Positions 33,291 to 46,600 are shown, counted from the stretch's first letter. The stretch is DNA of 64,000 bases from Melastoma dodecandrum (GCA_029817715.1 JARUPY010000397.1:4092001-4156000); one strand, 5' to 3'. Made by a program: numbers and translations. Notes: generated by a model not told the origin, from the letters alone.

Positions 33291-34657
33291 AGACACCCGA
33301 GTAATTTATATATACGTACTTGCCTTGGGGACGAGGTTCAAAATGGACAAATACCACTGTCGGAATCTACTGCAAGCATAATCCCATCCACCCTGTCTTC
33401 CTAAACGGCCTGTTACCTCTTTTTAAGTTACTGTCCGTTTTTGTTTAATTTTTAGAATTTCGAAATTATTTTCTTCACGACAAATACTAATCACATGATA
33501 ATAAATTAAATATCTTCCTAAGAATAACTCTAAATGTAAAACCTCCCTTTATTTTAATTCCAAAAAGTTTCAAAAGTTCAGCTTAAAAAGATTTTGAAGA
33601 CTAAAAATTATTTGATGTAAGAAAACTATTCAGATTGCCTCCGACACAACGTACGCCTATCTAATTTCTTAGACGATTTTTGAATTTGACGATGACTGTG
33701 ATTGAGATTATTTTCGTTAAGGACAGGAAAAATTGAGAAAATCAAAATCGTAATCTTTCGTGATGGTACGAGAAACCGATAAGCTGACTATAAGTGAAAA
33801 ATGTCTGCTTAAAGAACGACACAAGTACGACATAGCACGAATTTGGAAAAGATTTTCTTCTCTACCACACGGAGGAACAAAGCTCGTTGTCATGTCTAGA
33901 AAGTCTCCGACTCAATGGCATCAAAGGCATTCACCCAAATGAGACAAACGTAGACCCGAATGGAAGAAGATTCTCGGATGACTTCACAACCCAACTTACA
34001 AACCCGGATGGTTTGAAAAATACATCATATATCTATTACATAGAGGGCCTACACGCAGAACCAGAGACAAGTGTTAGTGCTTGGACGACAAGTTGCTTTC
34101 GTGGCTTTGATTCTTTCGTGTGCTCCTCCCGCAATGTAATAATGTCGACAATGTAATAATGTTGATGCGAAACTAGTAATTACGGCTAGGGTTGAGAAGT
34201 TGTCGGTAGAAATTATAAAGTTGGATTTCTAAACATTACTTGGGGAGTTTTGATACGAAAAAATATTTTACTCTGTCGTCGAGTTATATAGTTAATGTGG
34301 CCAGTTATAAGCTTTTGCAGACAGTAGTCCTTCCTTAAATAATATTTCAGTTGGGACCATTTAGGGATAACAAAGCATTAACTTTTTCTTGACTAGGGGT
34401 GTCATATACTATCAAATTCTCATTTATCTAAAACATCGTTCTCGTGCCCGTTAAAATAAACGGAAGAAAGAGTCAGTCAACTTTCCACCGAAATAATATT
34501 TTTCTCGTCCAAATACATTTGAAAGTCGTGATTTCAGTCCCCCCCTTCATCTCAAGTCATGACCGACCACCACGACTCATCCAACTCTCGAATTTAAGGA
34601 AAAAAAAACACAAAACAGCATGACAACATACGAAATTACACGTTCACACTTCATCCT
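33291..34657. other. Intergenic, no gene recognised
   Basis: The sequence is AT-rich with short unsupported ORFs on both strands. It holds the 3' flank of the ERF gene near 34560-34657 and the former 5' flank of the transporter pseudogene. Confidence 0.5.
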
Positions 34658-35086
34658 TTACGTGCACTTCTTGCCGGATTTGTCCTCGAAGTCCAGCATG
34701 TCCTCCAGCACCTCGTCGTCCAGGCACTCGATCTCGAACACCCCCGACCCTTCTTCCCTTCCACTTCCCCTGCCAGCCTCGCTTGTCGAGGACGGAGGCT
34801 CTCCTCCACGAGCGTACTCCTCGGGGAAGTTCAGGACGGCGAGCGAACCCCTCATCGCGTAAGCCGACCTGTCGTAGGCCCTGGCGGCCTCCTCAGGGGT
34901 GTCGAACGTCCCCAGCCAGACTCGGGTCCCGTGCCTGGCGGAGTCCCTGATCTCGGCCGCGTACTTCCCCCAAGGCCTCTTCCTAACTCCCCTGTACTTC
35001 TTCTCCCCCTCTCCCTTCTCCTGCTGGCCTTTCCCTTTACGACGACGGTCGCCGCCTCCTCCTCGGCTCCCCTCCCCCTCCTCCAT
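34658..35086 (-). CDS. Small ethylene-response factor (AP2/ERF, group IX-like)
   Basis: A single-exon nuclear transcription factor of 142 residues. The AP2/ERF domain (about residues 30-90) has [27 protein letters not shown] and the [19 protein letters not shown] helix. The Ala and Asp positions of the beta-sheet are ERF-type, which bind GCC boxes (AGCCGCC). The acidic C-terminus with [19 protein letters not shown] resembles the EDLL-type activation motif of the short ERF95-98 (group IXc) proteins, which act in ethylene, jasmonate and defence responses. The N-terminus is glycine- and lysine-rich. A likely TATA box stands near 35162-35168 and a cluster of TGACG motifs further upstream. Subgroup placement is inference; ERF class is firm. 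Confidence 0.92.
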   Translation of the reverse strand: MEEGEGSRGGGGDRRRKGKGQQEKGEGEKKYRGVRKRPWGKYAAEIRDSARHGTRVWLGTFDTPEEAARAYDRSAYAMRGSLAVLNFPEEYARGGEPPSSTSEAGRGSGREEGSGVFEIECLDDEVLEDMLDFEDKSGKKCT

Positions 35087-35161
35087 GGGGGGAAGCCTCT
35101 TGCTTCAAAGCCAGGCTGGCGTGTGTCTGCGGGGAGTCACTTGGGGATGCTGAGAACGGGC

Positions 35162-35700
35162 ATTTATAAGGGTACCTCGAGGGGGCGTTCTGATTGGGGT
35201 CGGACACCAACATCATTGTCCTAGAATCAATAAATCAATCCTTTTTTTTTAAAAAAAAAAAACACACTTTTATAAGATTTTGTGGCAACAATCCCAAATA
35301 AAAAATCAGTGGCCAATATTGAGAGGCTCTTCGGATAAACTTGTGGTGGCGGTGATGGGGAGAGATGGTACGGAAACAATAAATAAAAAACTTAAATGAA
35401 ATTTAACGACCCACTAAAACTTTGGTGGCAAAAATATTTGGTGGGGGGCGGGGGGGTCAAACTTTGCATGGGCATGAGAGATCCACCCAGGCGGGACTGA
35501 CGTCATCATGACGTGCGCACAGTGCGTCATCATATTATTTATAAAATCCAAAAAAGATTGCCGGCTGGGCTGCGTTAATGTTGAGATTCATTAACCATGT
35601 GGTTTATATAAACTTCCTGATCCGACGTCAGGCAGACCCACGACGCCTCGTGTCATAACGCTAATGCAACGCACCTGCGCGCGTCATCCTGAAGTGGGAA
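35162..35700 (-). promoter_or_regulatory. ERF promoter with TATA box and TGACG (as-1-like) cluster
   Basis: On the minus strand TTATAAATG (35162-35168 region) is a good TATA box, about 75 bp before the ERF start. Further upstream, TGACGTCA (35498-35505) and TGACGT (35509-35514) stand 11 bp apart. GCGTCA is at 35524, GACGTCA near 35622 and GCGTCA near 35680. Paired TGACG motifs are the as-1 element bound by TGA-class bZIP factors in salicylate and oxidative stress responses. Use here is inferred. Confidence 0.55.
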
Positions 35701-36299
35701 AAAGCCGCCGGACATTGTCGTCCTTTTGTCCCTGTCCCACGTTCCCCGCTTGCTTCTTATTTTATATCCAACCCCACGCACGCACGCACAGTCTCTATGG
35801 TTCTGTGGGCCCCGAGGAGTAAGCCCAGCCATTCCTCTTGGCCCAATTGAACATGAGCATAAGCATTACATATATGTATAGAGATATAATTAGTAAAAAT
35901 AATAATAATTAATATTATTAGGTGTGATTTTATAATTTTAATACGTTTTAGAATAACAAAAAACACTGTATATTAAATACAAAAAATACAACTTATTAAA
36001 ATGTTAAGAGCATATTTATTATATCCTCATTCCGTCTTGCGGTCGGTCACCCATTGGTGAATGCAAGAGGATGGAGGATGCGTATGCTTGGCGCAGGTGG
36101 TGGCTTCTCCCTCTTCAAGCTACGGCTTTCGAAACATCCTTGGAGAGCTTATTATCACGGGAGGAGCAGGCGAAAGAACACCTTCGAAAATATTTACAAA
36201 AAAAAAAAAAAACAGTTTTACATTAAGGAAATAAACCAGACTTGTCCTAACCTCTTCGCTAGAAACAGAAATTTATATGGAATTCTTCGTCCGTCTCTC

Positions 36300-36433
36300 C
36301 GCTTCATCATCCTCTCCAAGAGAATAAGTGTCTCCTTCTTCCTCCGGCGACGTGCTCTCGTCCCACCGCTTCATCATCCTCTGCAAGAGAATAAGCGTCG
36401 CCTTCTTCCTCTGCCGACGTGCTCTCGTCCCAT
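36300..36433. repeat. 67-bp tandem duplication
   Basis: Two adjacent copies starting CGCTTCATCATCCTCT (period 67-68 bp) and ending CGACGTGCTCTCGTCCCA. They differ at a few bases. They lie inside an open reading frame (36054-36653) that has no family resemblance. Confidence 0.8.
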
Positions 36434-36679
36434 CCCTCCCCCATTTCTTTGTAGGATTGGGATCAAGACACAAACCCAAAGTATTCCTCTGAAGTCTGCA
36501 AGAACAAGGAGTTGCCGCTATCGGCCTCCATATGGTCCCGTCATCCGACGCAGATTCACTAAGCCACTCTCCTTGGAGATCACCAAGTTGAGTGTGTTTG
36601 CGGCCGAAGCACGTCGCGATATAACGGGGACTAACACAGAGTTAAAAACATGAGGTCGCTAAGACTTTTAGACAAATAG

Positions 36680-37200
36680 TTATATAAAGCACGTGAACAA
36701 GATCGCATGAACAATAACACTTGCTTCAATTTCTAAAGAACAAGTTACAAGAAGTCAACCAGGCAGCCTTTCGAGGTCTTTGAATAATTGTCGTGTGTTT
36801 ATTACAAATGACTGTCCGCATATTTATACTAACATTTGATCCTATTTGGACAATAACCGCTAATAAAACTGCTAACATAATTGCTAACACAACAGCTATA
36901 CATATTTTGCACATATTTTATTAAAACTAACTGTACACTATCTACTTTGATTAGGTCCTGATGAAGTCTCCATCGAAAATTGGCTAAGTCTTAAAACCTC
37001 AACTGGGACTCTTCCTTCGAGTGCTACTTCCTCCGACGAGGTCTTGATCGAACTTCGCTTCGTCCGTACTTCGTCATGTCCTGCTTCAACGCCTCTGAAC
37101 TTCGATTGAGTGCTTCGTCGACCGTATCTACTATCATAATGGTGGGTTTTGCCATCATTGCAGCCCAAAATGGCTTTACTGTGTAAACAGAGTGTTATGT
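36680..37200 (-). mobile_element. Probable solo or truncated LTR, minus orientation
   Basis: Read on the minus strand, the block contains GTTAGCAATTATGTTAGCAG-type repeats, a TATA box (AGTATAAATATGC, about 36818-36830), and downstream a possible poly(A) signal (AATAAA, about 36798-36803). This layout is typical of the LTR of Copia-type elements. No gag or pol coding sequence adjoins, and I could not fix the ends or a target duplication. Confidence 0.45.
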
Positions 37201-38460
37201 CATCGATGCGGGTGTCGATGATGACGTAAACTCCCGTCTTCGGGGGGGTCGCTTTCTCTCAAGAACTCGAGCAGCAAATGATAAGTCTTATCCATCTTTA
37301 ACATGGTAATCTAAGTGCTATTCCTTACAAATTTCACAATATACGCTTGTGTCAGGGTCGGACGGGGACCCTTTAACATCAACTAGCGAGGCTTGAGCAA
37401 GGCTGCTTAGACGGCAGTCCATGAAGGAGGCACGGGCTTGAGCATTGGGTGGCGCTCATCGGTGCTTGGGAGAGGCTCGGGCATCGAATCTGGGCACGAG
37501 ACGAGGCGTGTCCAGAATGCAGAGGGCTCTTGTGCGAGTGCTAGAACAGTGTTCGTGAGGGAGGCACGAGCACATGACCCGAATCCCTTGGTGTGGGGAT
37601 CAGCTTAGTTGCGGAGCCTTGGCTACACTCGTTGGCGGACTAGCGGGTGGCGGGAAGCACGACGATGGACGTGCACCGGAGGCAATCGTACAATGACGCG
37701 AGCGTCCGAGTACACACTGTGGGCAGACTCACAGAAAAGGGAAAGCTGGCAAAAGCACGAAGAGATACGTGCCGGACAACGGACAATACGATACGGATAC
37801 GATGAGATGCACGGGTCGGGGATGAATCTGGCTGTTGGGCGTTCCTGGTGTGTGAAGCTGTAGAGGTGGCGTGCCGCAGGAAGCAACGGAGATTCCCTAG
37901 AGGTTGCTTATGGGTGGTTGCTGACGGAAGAGTCCTGACGCAAGCTGTAGGTGACCCTTCGGATGGGTGCTACAAGAGCCGACAATCCCCTGACGAGAGT
38001 GCAGACGACCCATGGTGTTCCTTGCTGCAGACAACCGTTGGTGTTCCGGGACTATTGAGATGCTCGTGGCCGCATGGTGTCCAAGTGTCAATTGTCTTAT
38101 AATTAGATGTAACTCCCCTTGGCCCCCATAAATGAGTGAGTGTGGACTTGGGCGAGAGAGGAGCATGTGAGTGTGCTTAAAGGAAGAGAAAGTTGGGGCG
38201 AGATACCCATACTCGAGAGCCTGTTGTACACACGAGAGTCTTGTAGTTCCCTTTGTATTTTATTGTGAGTGATAATACGGTGATTGCCACCATCTTGTTG
38301 GGTTGGATGCGTTCTTGGTCGAGGTCATTGTGTCACTGAGGATAGTGAGAAAAGGCTGGTCGTGCTTGGGTGGGCACGACGTCGGGCGAGTAGCGTTGTT
38401 TGGTTGAGTTGGCCATAAGCATCTCGGGCAGGTCACACACTTTTATAGAGGTATCAAAAT
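37201..38460. other. GC-rich intergenic block, possibly retroelement-derived
   Basis: It is richer in G and C than its surroundings and contains only short ORFs without resemblance. The part at about 38180-38290 (a TTGTAGTTCCCTTTGTATTTTA tract) resembles the R-U5 end of an LTR, but I see no paired LTR. Function is unknown. Confidence 0.35.
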
Positions 38461-40564
38461 ACTTTCAAATGAATCTAGTTTCCTAAAAACCACCCGATCT
38501 CATCTATCAATAAGAAATATAATATATTCCAAAGAATCATTAGAGTGAGTTTAGGGTGTTTTTGCGTAATTTTCTCTCTTTGAAGAAAAACATCTAATCT
38601 TTTGTAAGCAAAGATTTTCCATATAAAAAAGAAGAAGAAACAATCACCTATAATCATCAAAATGCTTGCTTTGAAAGTTTGGGAGGTTGGTTTATACGAG
38701 AGATAATTAAGAAAAAGATCAAATATTATGTTTTAAAAGATGAAGAAAAACCACCCCTTTCTATCCAAGTCTTTCCATTAAATTAGCTCTAGAAAATATC
38801 AATATGATTTAAACAATTCTTACTATTTTAGAAAATCAAACTACAAACATGGGGAAACTTTAAAACTTGTTAACTTTGATTCTTAAATCCTAAATTTACT
38901 ATTTTTCTTTAATTGAATGATGGGAATTAAATAATCTGGAATTTAGTAACTTAAGACACGCCAGAATTATATGATATGTGATTTCATAGGATCGGACTAT
39001 CATTAAATAATTGAAATATTGTGATACTTTTGACTTCATTTATTCTATAGATCTTTGTTTATATTTATACCATAATGATTTAGATGAATAATAAATACAT
39101 GTAAATATAAGTATATCTAATATATTTCTTGTCCTAGTTGTTTTCCTTTATTTATTTAAAGAATAATAATTAATTGTAAGGGTAATTGGAATACTTTTAC
39201 TTTCAAAACTGTTGATAATCTCTATAGTATATCCTTTGAGATCTCGTTATTTATATAACATTTTAAACGCCTCCACTTATATTATTCGGTTGTTAGTTAT
39301 AATCCAGTTTTGATTTCATTAATCAAATTTGCGAATTGTAATGAAGAAAATACTATTAATAGAACGAGATCGTAATCTTATTTGTGACGTAATATTGCCC
39401 AACTCGATATGATATTGTTCGTTGCTTATTTATCTGCGCCTTCGCATATATATATATATATCTGTGGATGCATGCGCTCTGTTTCCAAACATCCTGTTGA
39501 GAATGTAGAACTTCAGACGCCGCGGTCGTAGCTGTCTTTCTTCCTCTTCTTCTTCCAGGATACAAGGCTCCCACGTGAATAACTCGGAGTGCCTATTGAC
39601 ATGGGAGAAGAAGAGGAAGGAAAACGATTACGACCATCGGCGATTTTCGAAGAAGAAGAAGAAGAAGATCCCGAAAACAAAAGATTCGGTCGAAGCTCAA
39701 GATTGGCGGAGTCATGGATACGCAAAGTGGTGACACAACGCAGGAGGTTAGGCTGCGTTTTTCTTCTTGCTGAGGTTGGGAATTCACCAAGACGGTCTGT
39801 GGCTGTGTTTGTACTTGTCCAGTCTTCCAAGAAAGTGTCCCATTTTTGGGACGAATTTGATAACTTTGTTCTTAATTATATTAAAGATTTTGCGCCAACA
39901 AGATATTTATATTTCACCACCTAATGTTGAATGAGTATGGATATCTTATAATGGAGTAGTTTAAAGAAATATCTGTTTATATATTTCATGAATCAAACTT
40001 GTAGTTAACAAATAAATGTGACATTGTTCATTTCATAATTATATATTACGTAAATGCATAAATGTGTTTCCAACTTACGTTTCTTTTAATTTAGAAGGTT
40101 AGATTGTCCGCAAAGCACGTCCCCGAAATTCCTGCATAAATGTTGAATAAACGAAGTAAATTGTTCTGTATAATATTGTAAGAGTTATTTTAACTAAAGA
40201 TATCTCGCAGTAGACCCCATGAACTCTTAATAGGAAACGATTAAAAATCACCGTATTTTATAAGGCAATTGAAAAGAAATAAACTTAAAAAGTTTTTAAA
40301 AATGTTTTTTTTAAGAAAATAAATTTTAAAATATTGTAAAATACAAAACTTTGAAAGTTTGAAATAAATAATTAAAATGATTTTTTAAAAAATGTCATAC
40401 CATGAACACCCATGTGATTAAGTTAAAATTTAAAAAATAATCGGCCAAATTAAAAAACTGAAAAGAATTCTTTTAATTGCAAAAAAATAACATCTTCGTC
40501 TTAACGCTGGGGTAAAATGCAAAACAAAAGGACAAAAGTTAAAAATAGGAAAAAAAAACATTAC
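38461..40564. other. AT-rich intergenic, no gene recognised
   Basis: The stretch is AT-rich with a short (TA)n run at about 39446-39461. A Glu-rich ORF at 39589-39924 is driven by GAA repeats and matches no family I know. Confidence 0.5.
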
Positions 40565-42545
40565 CTTGGAGTCTGAGACAGTCCTGGGACCGGACTTGTC
40601 GGAGGTGTCGAGGAGCTCCTTGACGGGGATGGTAACCTTGCCGATGTGCTTGTCACCCAGCTTGCGGTCAGAGACAAGACGGACGGAGAGGTAGAGGCGG
40701 CCGACCTGGAGGGAGGGCTCATCGAGGGAGAACTTGACGGGGAAGTTCCAGCGGGGGCGCTGGTTCGCAGGGGAGGAACGTCGGTTGCGAAACTCCGTTG
40801 CGTGGGACGCCGTCCAGTAGTTGATGGCTTGGATTTCGCCGGTCAGAGCAAGGCTTGTATCTGGGAGGCATCGAGAGGACGGGGATCCGCAGCCGCTGGA
40901 TCTGGAGACGCCGGGGGAAGACGGATTTATCGCTGCCGCGCTGGATCTGGAGACGTTCTCCTTGGAATGACCAAGATGAGGTTGTCGGCGAAGACGAAGC
41001 TGGAGACGGTGAAGAAAACGTCGCTCCACCACTACTGGCCGTGGTTCGCCACCGCCGGACTGAGTGACGCCCTAGGTGACGGGCTCGGCGAGGGCGCTGT
41101 GGTTCCAGGCGAAGGCGGCACGGACGTTGACGCCCCAAGAGGAAGAGTCGAGTTAGGCGAGGAGGGCGCGGGAGTGGCAGAACAGAACTTCGGTTCGGGA
41201 AGAACATCTGGGGTTGGGAGGCCGCTGGTCATGGGCGGCTTGGAGTGTGGCACCCTTGGCGATCGAGAGCGTCGAGGCGGAGATCGGGGCTTAATCGATG
41301 GTGGCCGCTGGGAATGCCGAGCGCGGGTTGCCCAGGTCCGAGGAGAACAGAGGCCTGGCGGCAGAGGAGACTACGGAGACCTTGGCCTGACGGTTCTGAA
41401 CGGTGAGCTTGACGGTGACACGGAGCCCCTTCCAGTCATCAGCTATCTCCTTGGCGATGTCCTCCCCAATCTTCTTGGGGGAGAGGCCGAGGGGGCAAAT
41501 CAATCTCTGTTGTTTGTAATTTACATGGAAGACCGCCATATCCTCCCTTGTGATTAATACGTCGTCGTGGTACCTCCTCCGTTCTCCCTGCGGTATCTCC
41601 AGAAGCTCGTGGAAGTCCATCCCGGCTTGCTTGGCTGCTCGGAACAGTACTTCCTCGACGAGGTGCTGAGTAGGATCCCCTTCCGGGAATGAGGTAAGGA
41701 AGGACGCGACTTTTGAGACCTCTTCCTCGTTGCTGAAATATTGGTTCAGCCCGTCCGACGAGAGGATCAGGAAGCGGTCCCTCGGGTTGAGCCTGTGGTG
41801 GACGAGAGAGGGAGTGCAGTTGATGTACGGCGAGTTGCCGATGTAGTCGATCCTGAACATCTTCAGGAGCGTCGTTCCATTTCGGCTGCTTGAGAAAACC
41901 GGCACCGAATGCTCGAGTAACCTTCAAATAGCCCTTCACCCGTTCATTCACGATCGCAGATGCACCGTCCATATGTTCCTTCTTGATTCTCTCTACTTCC
42001 TCGTCGACATGTGTGCTGTGATCCCAGGTGAGTGGAATCGACTTTAGATCACAGATCGGATTCTCGTCGCCCTTATGCCTCGTGTATTGACTCGATTTTG
42101 CGGTCCCGTTCGCGGTCGCAGCACTTTGAGCTAAGATGGCTCGATTGTCCCCGACGTTCATCAGGTAAATGTCCTCACCCCTCATCAACATTACCAACAC
42201 ACAGGAGGAGCCCATGAGAGCAAGCTCCGAATTCTCCGTTGCCATCTGATCTGATATCTCCAAGAAAGCTTCCTCGGCCTTTTTCAAAGCGGACTCAAGT
42301 GCTTTCAATACATCCGAATGATCAATGGCCCCAGCCTTGGAGGATTTTGATCCGCACTTTTCCCCAGCTTTTCCATCCTGCAATGTATTCCTTGAGATCC
42401 TCGAGGAAGATGACGTCGTTCTTCTTCTTCTTCCTGCACGACGGGATGGGGGGCGGCGGAGCAGCGTCCGTTGAAGCCGACTTGTGCGATTCCATCTCAG
42501 CGGATCACAAATCACTCCTCCCACGCCGGATACTACGGAGGGCTT
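40565..42545 (-). pseudogene. Chimeric pseudogene: PP2C (POL/PLL-type) + ribosomal protein L12 + C2 domain
   Basis: From 42524 down, the frame encodes a PP2C phosphatase of the POLTERGEIST/PLL group: GSSCVLVMLMRGEDIYLMNVGDNRA, a long insert, [20 protein letters not shown]. The frame shifts near 41869 and continues [40 protein letters not shown] and YHDDV. The N-terminal metal-binding block (YDGFNGPDA of the family) is missing. Right after DDV the frame runs into a piece of ribosomal protein L12 (41500-41355: [36 protein letters not shown]), then a stop near 41297. Further on, 40800-40565 encodes the second half of a C2 domain (RPRWNFPVKFSLDEP, DRKLGDKHIGKVTIPVKELLD) ending at a GT donor. Such a mix suggests serial insertion or gene scrambling. 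Confidence 0.82.
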
Positions 42546-43695
42546 GAAATCCTCTCGTATAGCTTTGAACCTTGTCTCGGGGAATGTGCATCGCCCTTTA
42601 AAAAAACAATCTTGTAACGATTTTTAATTAAATTTTTTATGATTCTTTGTTATTATTTTGAATTGGGTTACAACAAAATTCAATAATTTCGTCACGACGA
42701 CGTGATGGCGAAGTGCGGCGGTTTCTGCCACAAACAGACGCATACATTCATTTTGTACTAACAACGCCTCTTTACAAGAATGCTCGTTAGAACTAAACCA
42801 ACTTCCCCCCGAGAACACTCTCCTAAAAGCACTTCCTGTGATAACGCCCGACTAGAGGATTTTCACCACAACAGTTGAGACCGTTGCCTGAATCCACGAC
42901 TGAATTTTTGTGATAATGCTTGCCTGAAAGATTTTCATTTCATGTTGGGCAAGCAACCACATTAACGTCGTACAAATGCACCAAGACTTAACCCTTTTCT
43001 CTGTTTAGTTATTTATTTATTATAAGGGAATCCCATTCTTGGTATTATAAATGTTACCTTTGGTTGTTTAAATATTTACTTTTTGTTTTATTTAACCAAG
43101 GAAGATTTTCTAATCTGGTTACGGTTTCTATTTGCTGTGATTAATGAAAACCATCTAACTCGAGATGCTGCTGGCTCGATGAGCGATTCCGGTCTCAAAG
43201 AGTGAGTCAACTGAGGAACAGGGAGGGAACGAGTATAATTTAGAAGACGGAATGTTGACCTTGTTTGTCCGTCCGGTGAAGATGATCGGAGACAAAGTAA
43301 CTGCCACACTAATCAGGACATAGCAGCAACCTAACAAGAATCGCGACGACGATCGGGGGGGTTCCATAGCTCATGGCCTCAATGCCGGACCCCCCATGGA
43401 GGCCGGACCATCGACAACGATCCTCGATATCACTTAAGATTATATTAACAAACGTAATATACACGTGAATGAAATGTACCTGTTATGGACAGATTAACCT
43501 GAATAAATGTTTTGAATCTATACAAATTTTGGGATTTTTCGTTCTTTCTCCTTTTCCTTTTAGCGAGTTCTAATCATTTGGATGGGCAAAATCCAATTTA
43601 GAACTTCTTTTTATCTACGTCAAAGAATTTTAAGCCTTAACCTATTCCCCACCAACCTACCTTCCGAGAGTCTCCCCGCGAGACCCGAGTATCTG
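42546..43695. other. Intergenic, 3' flank of ATG9
   Basis: I see no recognisable gene. A 70-codon minus-strand ORF (43367-43155) starts with a hydrophobic segment, but it has no family resemblance. The 3' untranslated region of ATG9 should lie next to 43695. Confidence 0.5.
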
Positions 43696-46600
43696 TTACG
43701 TGAATCTCGTGTGCTCGAGATCTGACGGCAGGGTCTCCATTGGCCGACTATAGTAGACATTGTCGAAGTGGAGGCTAACATCTCCTGCTTCGTCGAGTCC
43801 GTACATGTGTGTTGTCTGATCCGGCTGCCTATTTATCCTCCAGTCCAGCACTTGGTCCTCCTCCGTGCTTCTCTCCGAATTATCATCCCGGTAGTTGTGA
43901 TTCCAAGGTTGATAGGCGAAATCAGGAGGCTCCCTGAAGCTTGCCTGACTTTGAGTGTTATCGCCGCGAGGCGCACTCCTTGCCCACCAGTGTGACTTCG
44001 TGTTACTCCGTATCCAGGTGCTATCGGTTTCATGGTGACGGAACATGCTCTCTCGAAACAGAGGGGCTGAAGACGATGCCCCAAGTTGGGAGAACAACCG
44101 GCTGCCATACTGCGGATCCTCCCAGTTTTCATCATCATTTCTTTCTTCCGCTATTCCGAATAGAGAGGGTGGTCTCCCGTAATCACCGAGTTGGGGCTCA
44201 AGTGAGGGGAGCAGACCAGATTCAACGTCGACAGGCGCTCTGGTCGCGCTTGTTCCTTCTCTTTGATATATGTAGTACCAATCCAGGATGTAGCGATCAT
44301 TCCACCGTTCTTGATCCGTCGTCCAAAGCAGAGAAAGGTTATGCCAAGTTCCAGGAACATGGCGAGGGAATGGAGATTCCCTAAAACCTACACTGTTTTG
44401 GTCCACATGCTCCCCGATGTGGCGGATGCCATGGACAATCCTATTCGTCGAATCAGTGCAACGCCTCATCTCGTATTTACGTAACATCTGGTCCGTAAAA
44501 GTCCGGAGATTGGACATAAACTGCTTGCCATTGGAATCGGGTTCCCAAGAAGGATAACTGCTCTGGAAGCTGCATAAGAAACATTAATCAATCAGCATGG
44601 CAAACAAAAGCAGAAGATGGACCTAGAGTTTGAACCAAGGGAAATGCAGAAGAAACAAACCTCAAAAATGATTTTTCCATCTTCCCCTGAGAGCTCCTCT
44701 TATTCCGTGATGCATTAAGCGGAGAACCATAGTTGATGTTTCCATGGTTTTGAAAATCAAAGGCGCTAAAGCTACAGGTAAAACGAGAAGCATAGATCAG
44801 ACAAGTTTAAGGGTGCTAAAAGGCTCAATGTCATTAGACTCTTGGGTAACTATGATAAAAAAAGGGACCTGCAAACATGACCGACACCCTCCACATGCAC
44901 TGTAAAATCAGCAATAAATTGCAAGATGTCCTCTACACGCTGCAACAATTAAGCAAAAACAGACTTTCAGTCTCGAGATATCAAAAGGACAGCATTGTAG
45001 CGAGAGAGACAAAAATTACAGCAGTTAACGATGAGGACAGTACCTTTGGAACAACAAACACGAGCAAATAGGGAGTGAGGAAAATCGATGTCATTTCTTC
45101 CAGCAACATCATTCCGGTGTACTACAAAGCCGAAATAAAGGGAACAAATGTCAGTATCGACACTTGTAACGATTGGCAAATCAACATTAAAAAGAAAAGA
45201 ACCCAATCAGCAATCCTCTCTATTGTTTGTTACTTCAACAAGAGCGCTACTTTTTCTTAAATGCTTAAGTCAAGCCATCATATGCACGGCTATAGGATAA
45301 GGATAAGAAGTTCAAATTTTTAAATTTTTTAAAGCAATACAGCTAAGAAAAGAAAAATTAAGCGATTAAATGATGCCTTGTCTTGGATTCAACCACATGA
45401 ACCAATCACGTGAGCATCATTATATTGCTAATTTGAAAAACACAAAAAAGGTTAGACTTCCACCCACCATATACTATATTATTAGCCAGAGGATTACCTG
45501 AAACATAGTTTCAAACTCTAGACGAACTGCCTCTTTATTTTCCTTTCCTCGCCATCTCTTGGGCATGTAGTGCGTATGTTGAACCACCAAGGTTAATGTT
45601 CCCTCGGGATTGAGCACAAGGACCTCATCCACGATTGCTGCACGGCTAATGGCCGTGATTGTTCCAAACACAGCAGCGTACCACAATAAGTTGCGCCCAA
45701 ATATCTGCACAAAGTTAGAATAATCTAAACACGTAATAGTGATAAGATCTAGAAAAAAAAGTTTCCACTGAGACTAAGTTTGCATTACATGTCCTTCGAG
45801 TAGAGACTCCTCGAGAAATGCAATGATGAGAAGAACAGCGACAAAGCCACCAGATACGAAAGAGATAAACTTTGCGATGACAGAAACTATGGGAGATGGG
45901 AACTGCTTTAGGTACTCCGAGGAATGGGCTATGCTGCTAATTATTCGGTGCTTGAACAAATGATCAACCTGAAATAGTAAAAGATTGAATAAATGACTCC
46001 CTACAGGCTGAAAAACAAAATACTAATAGTTAAAGTTCATTGTTATGGCAGCAGCAAAAGCTAGAACATCGAATAAAGGGCATGAAACAACTAGCTCCAG
46101 TCAAATAATTTATGAAAGATCACGGGCAATATCGAATTTATGCGACCGATGCATTCCGGGTTTTAAGGACAAAATATTCCCTAATGAGACATATACTATA
46201 ATACCTCATTATACTCCCTGAAAATCCATTTGGACAGGTTGGACCACCTTCGCGAAGAGGCCGTGCTTGGATGATGATAGAACTGTTCCGCATGCCTTAG
46301 GAAGAGGTAAACCAGCATAAATATGACAAGAAAGGGAGATAGGAGAAGCATTGAAAGTCCCACAAACATGAGCCTCCTCTTCAATATCTTAGGGCTGGAG
46401 ATGAAGTCTCTCTTAACGCAGTAATTCCTGTTAAGTTTTTCATTCACAAGTTAAACAAGGGATATTTGCTGAATTGATGAAGAAAGATAATCCCAAATGG
46501 CCGTCATCCACAAGAAGATGATCAAGCTCACTTGAGTTGTAATATCACCATCCATCATCATGGTGGAGGAAATTCAATTTAGATGACAGTGCCTCCTTAA

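Noticed and set aside
36054..36653. 199-codon plus-strand ORF
   Set aside because: Low-complexity, with a 67-bp tandem repeat that changes frame, and no resemblance to any family. I treat it as chance.
39589..39924. Glu-rich plus-strand ORF
   Set aside because: It is driven by a GAA repeat, with no family match and no splice context.
40646..41557. 303-codon plus-strand ORF
   Set aside because: It is the GC-rich antisense shadow of the C2, L12 and PP2C pieces on the minus strand, which have clear homology.
43155..43367. Short minus-strand ORF with a hydrophobic segment
   Set aside because: No family resemblance, no clear promoter and only 70 codons. Not enough to support a gene.
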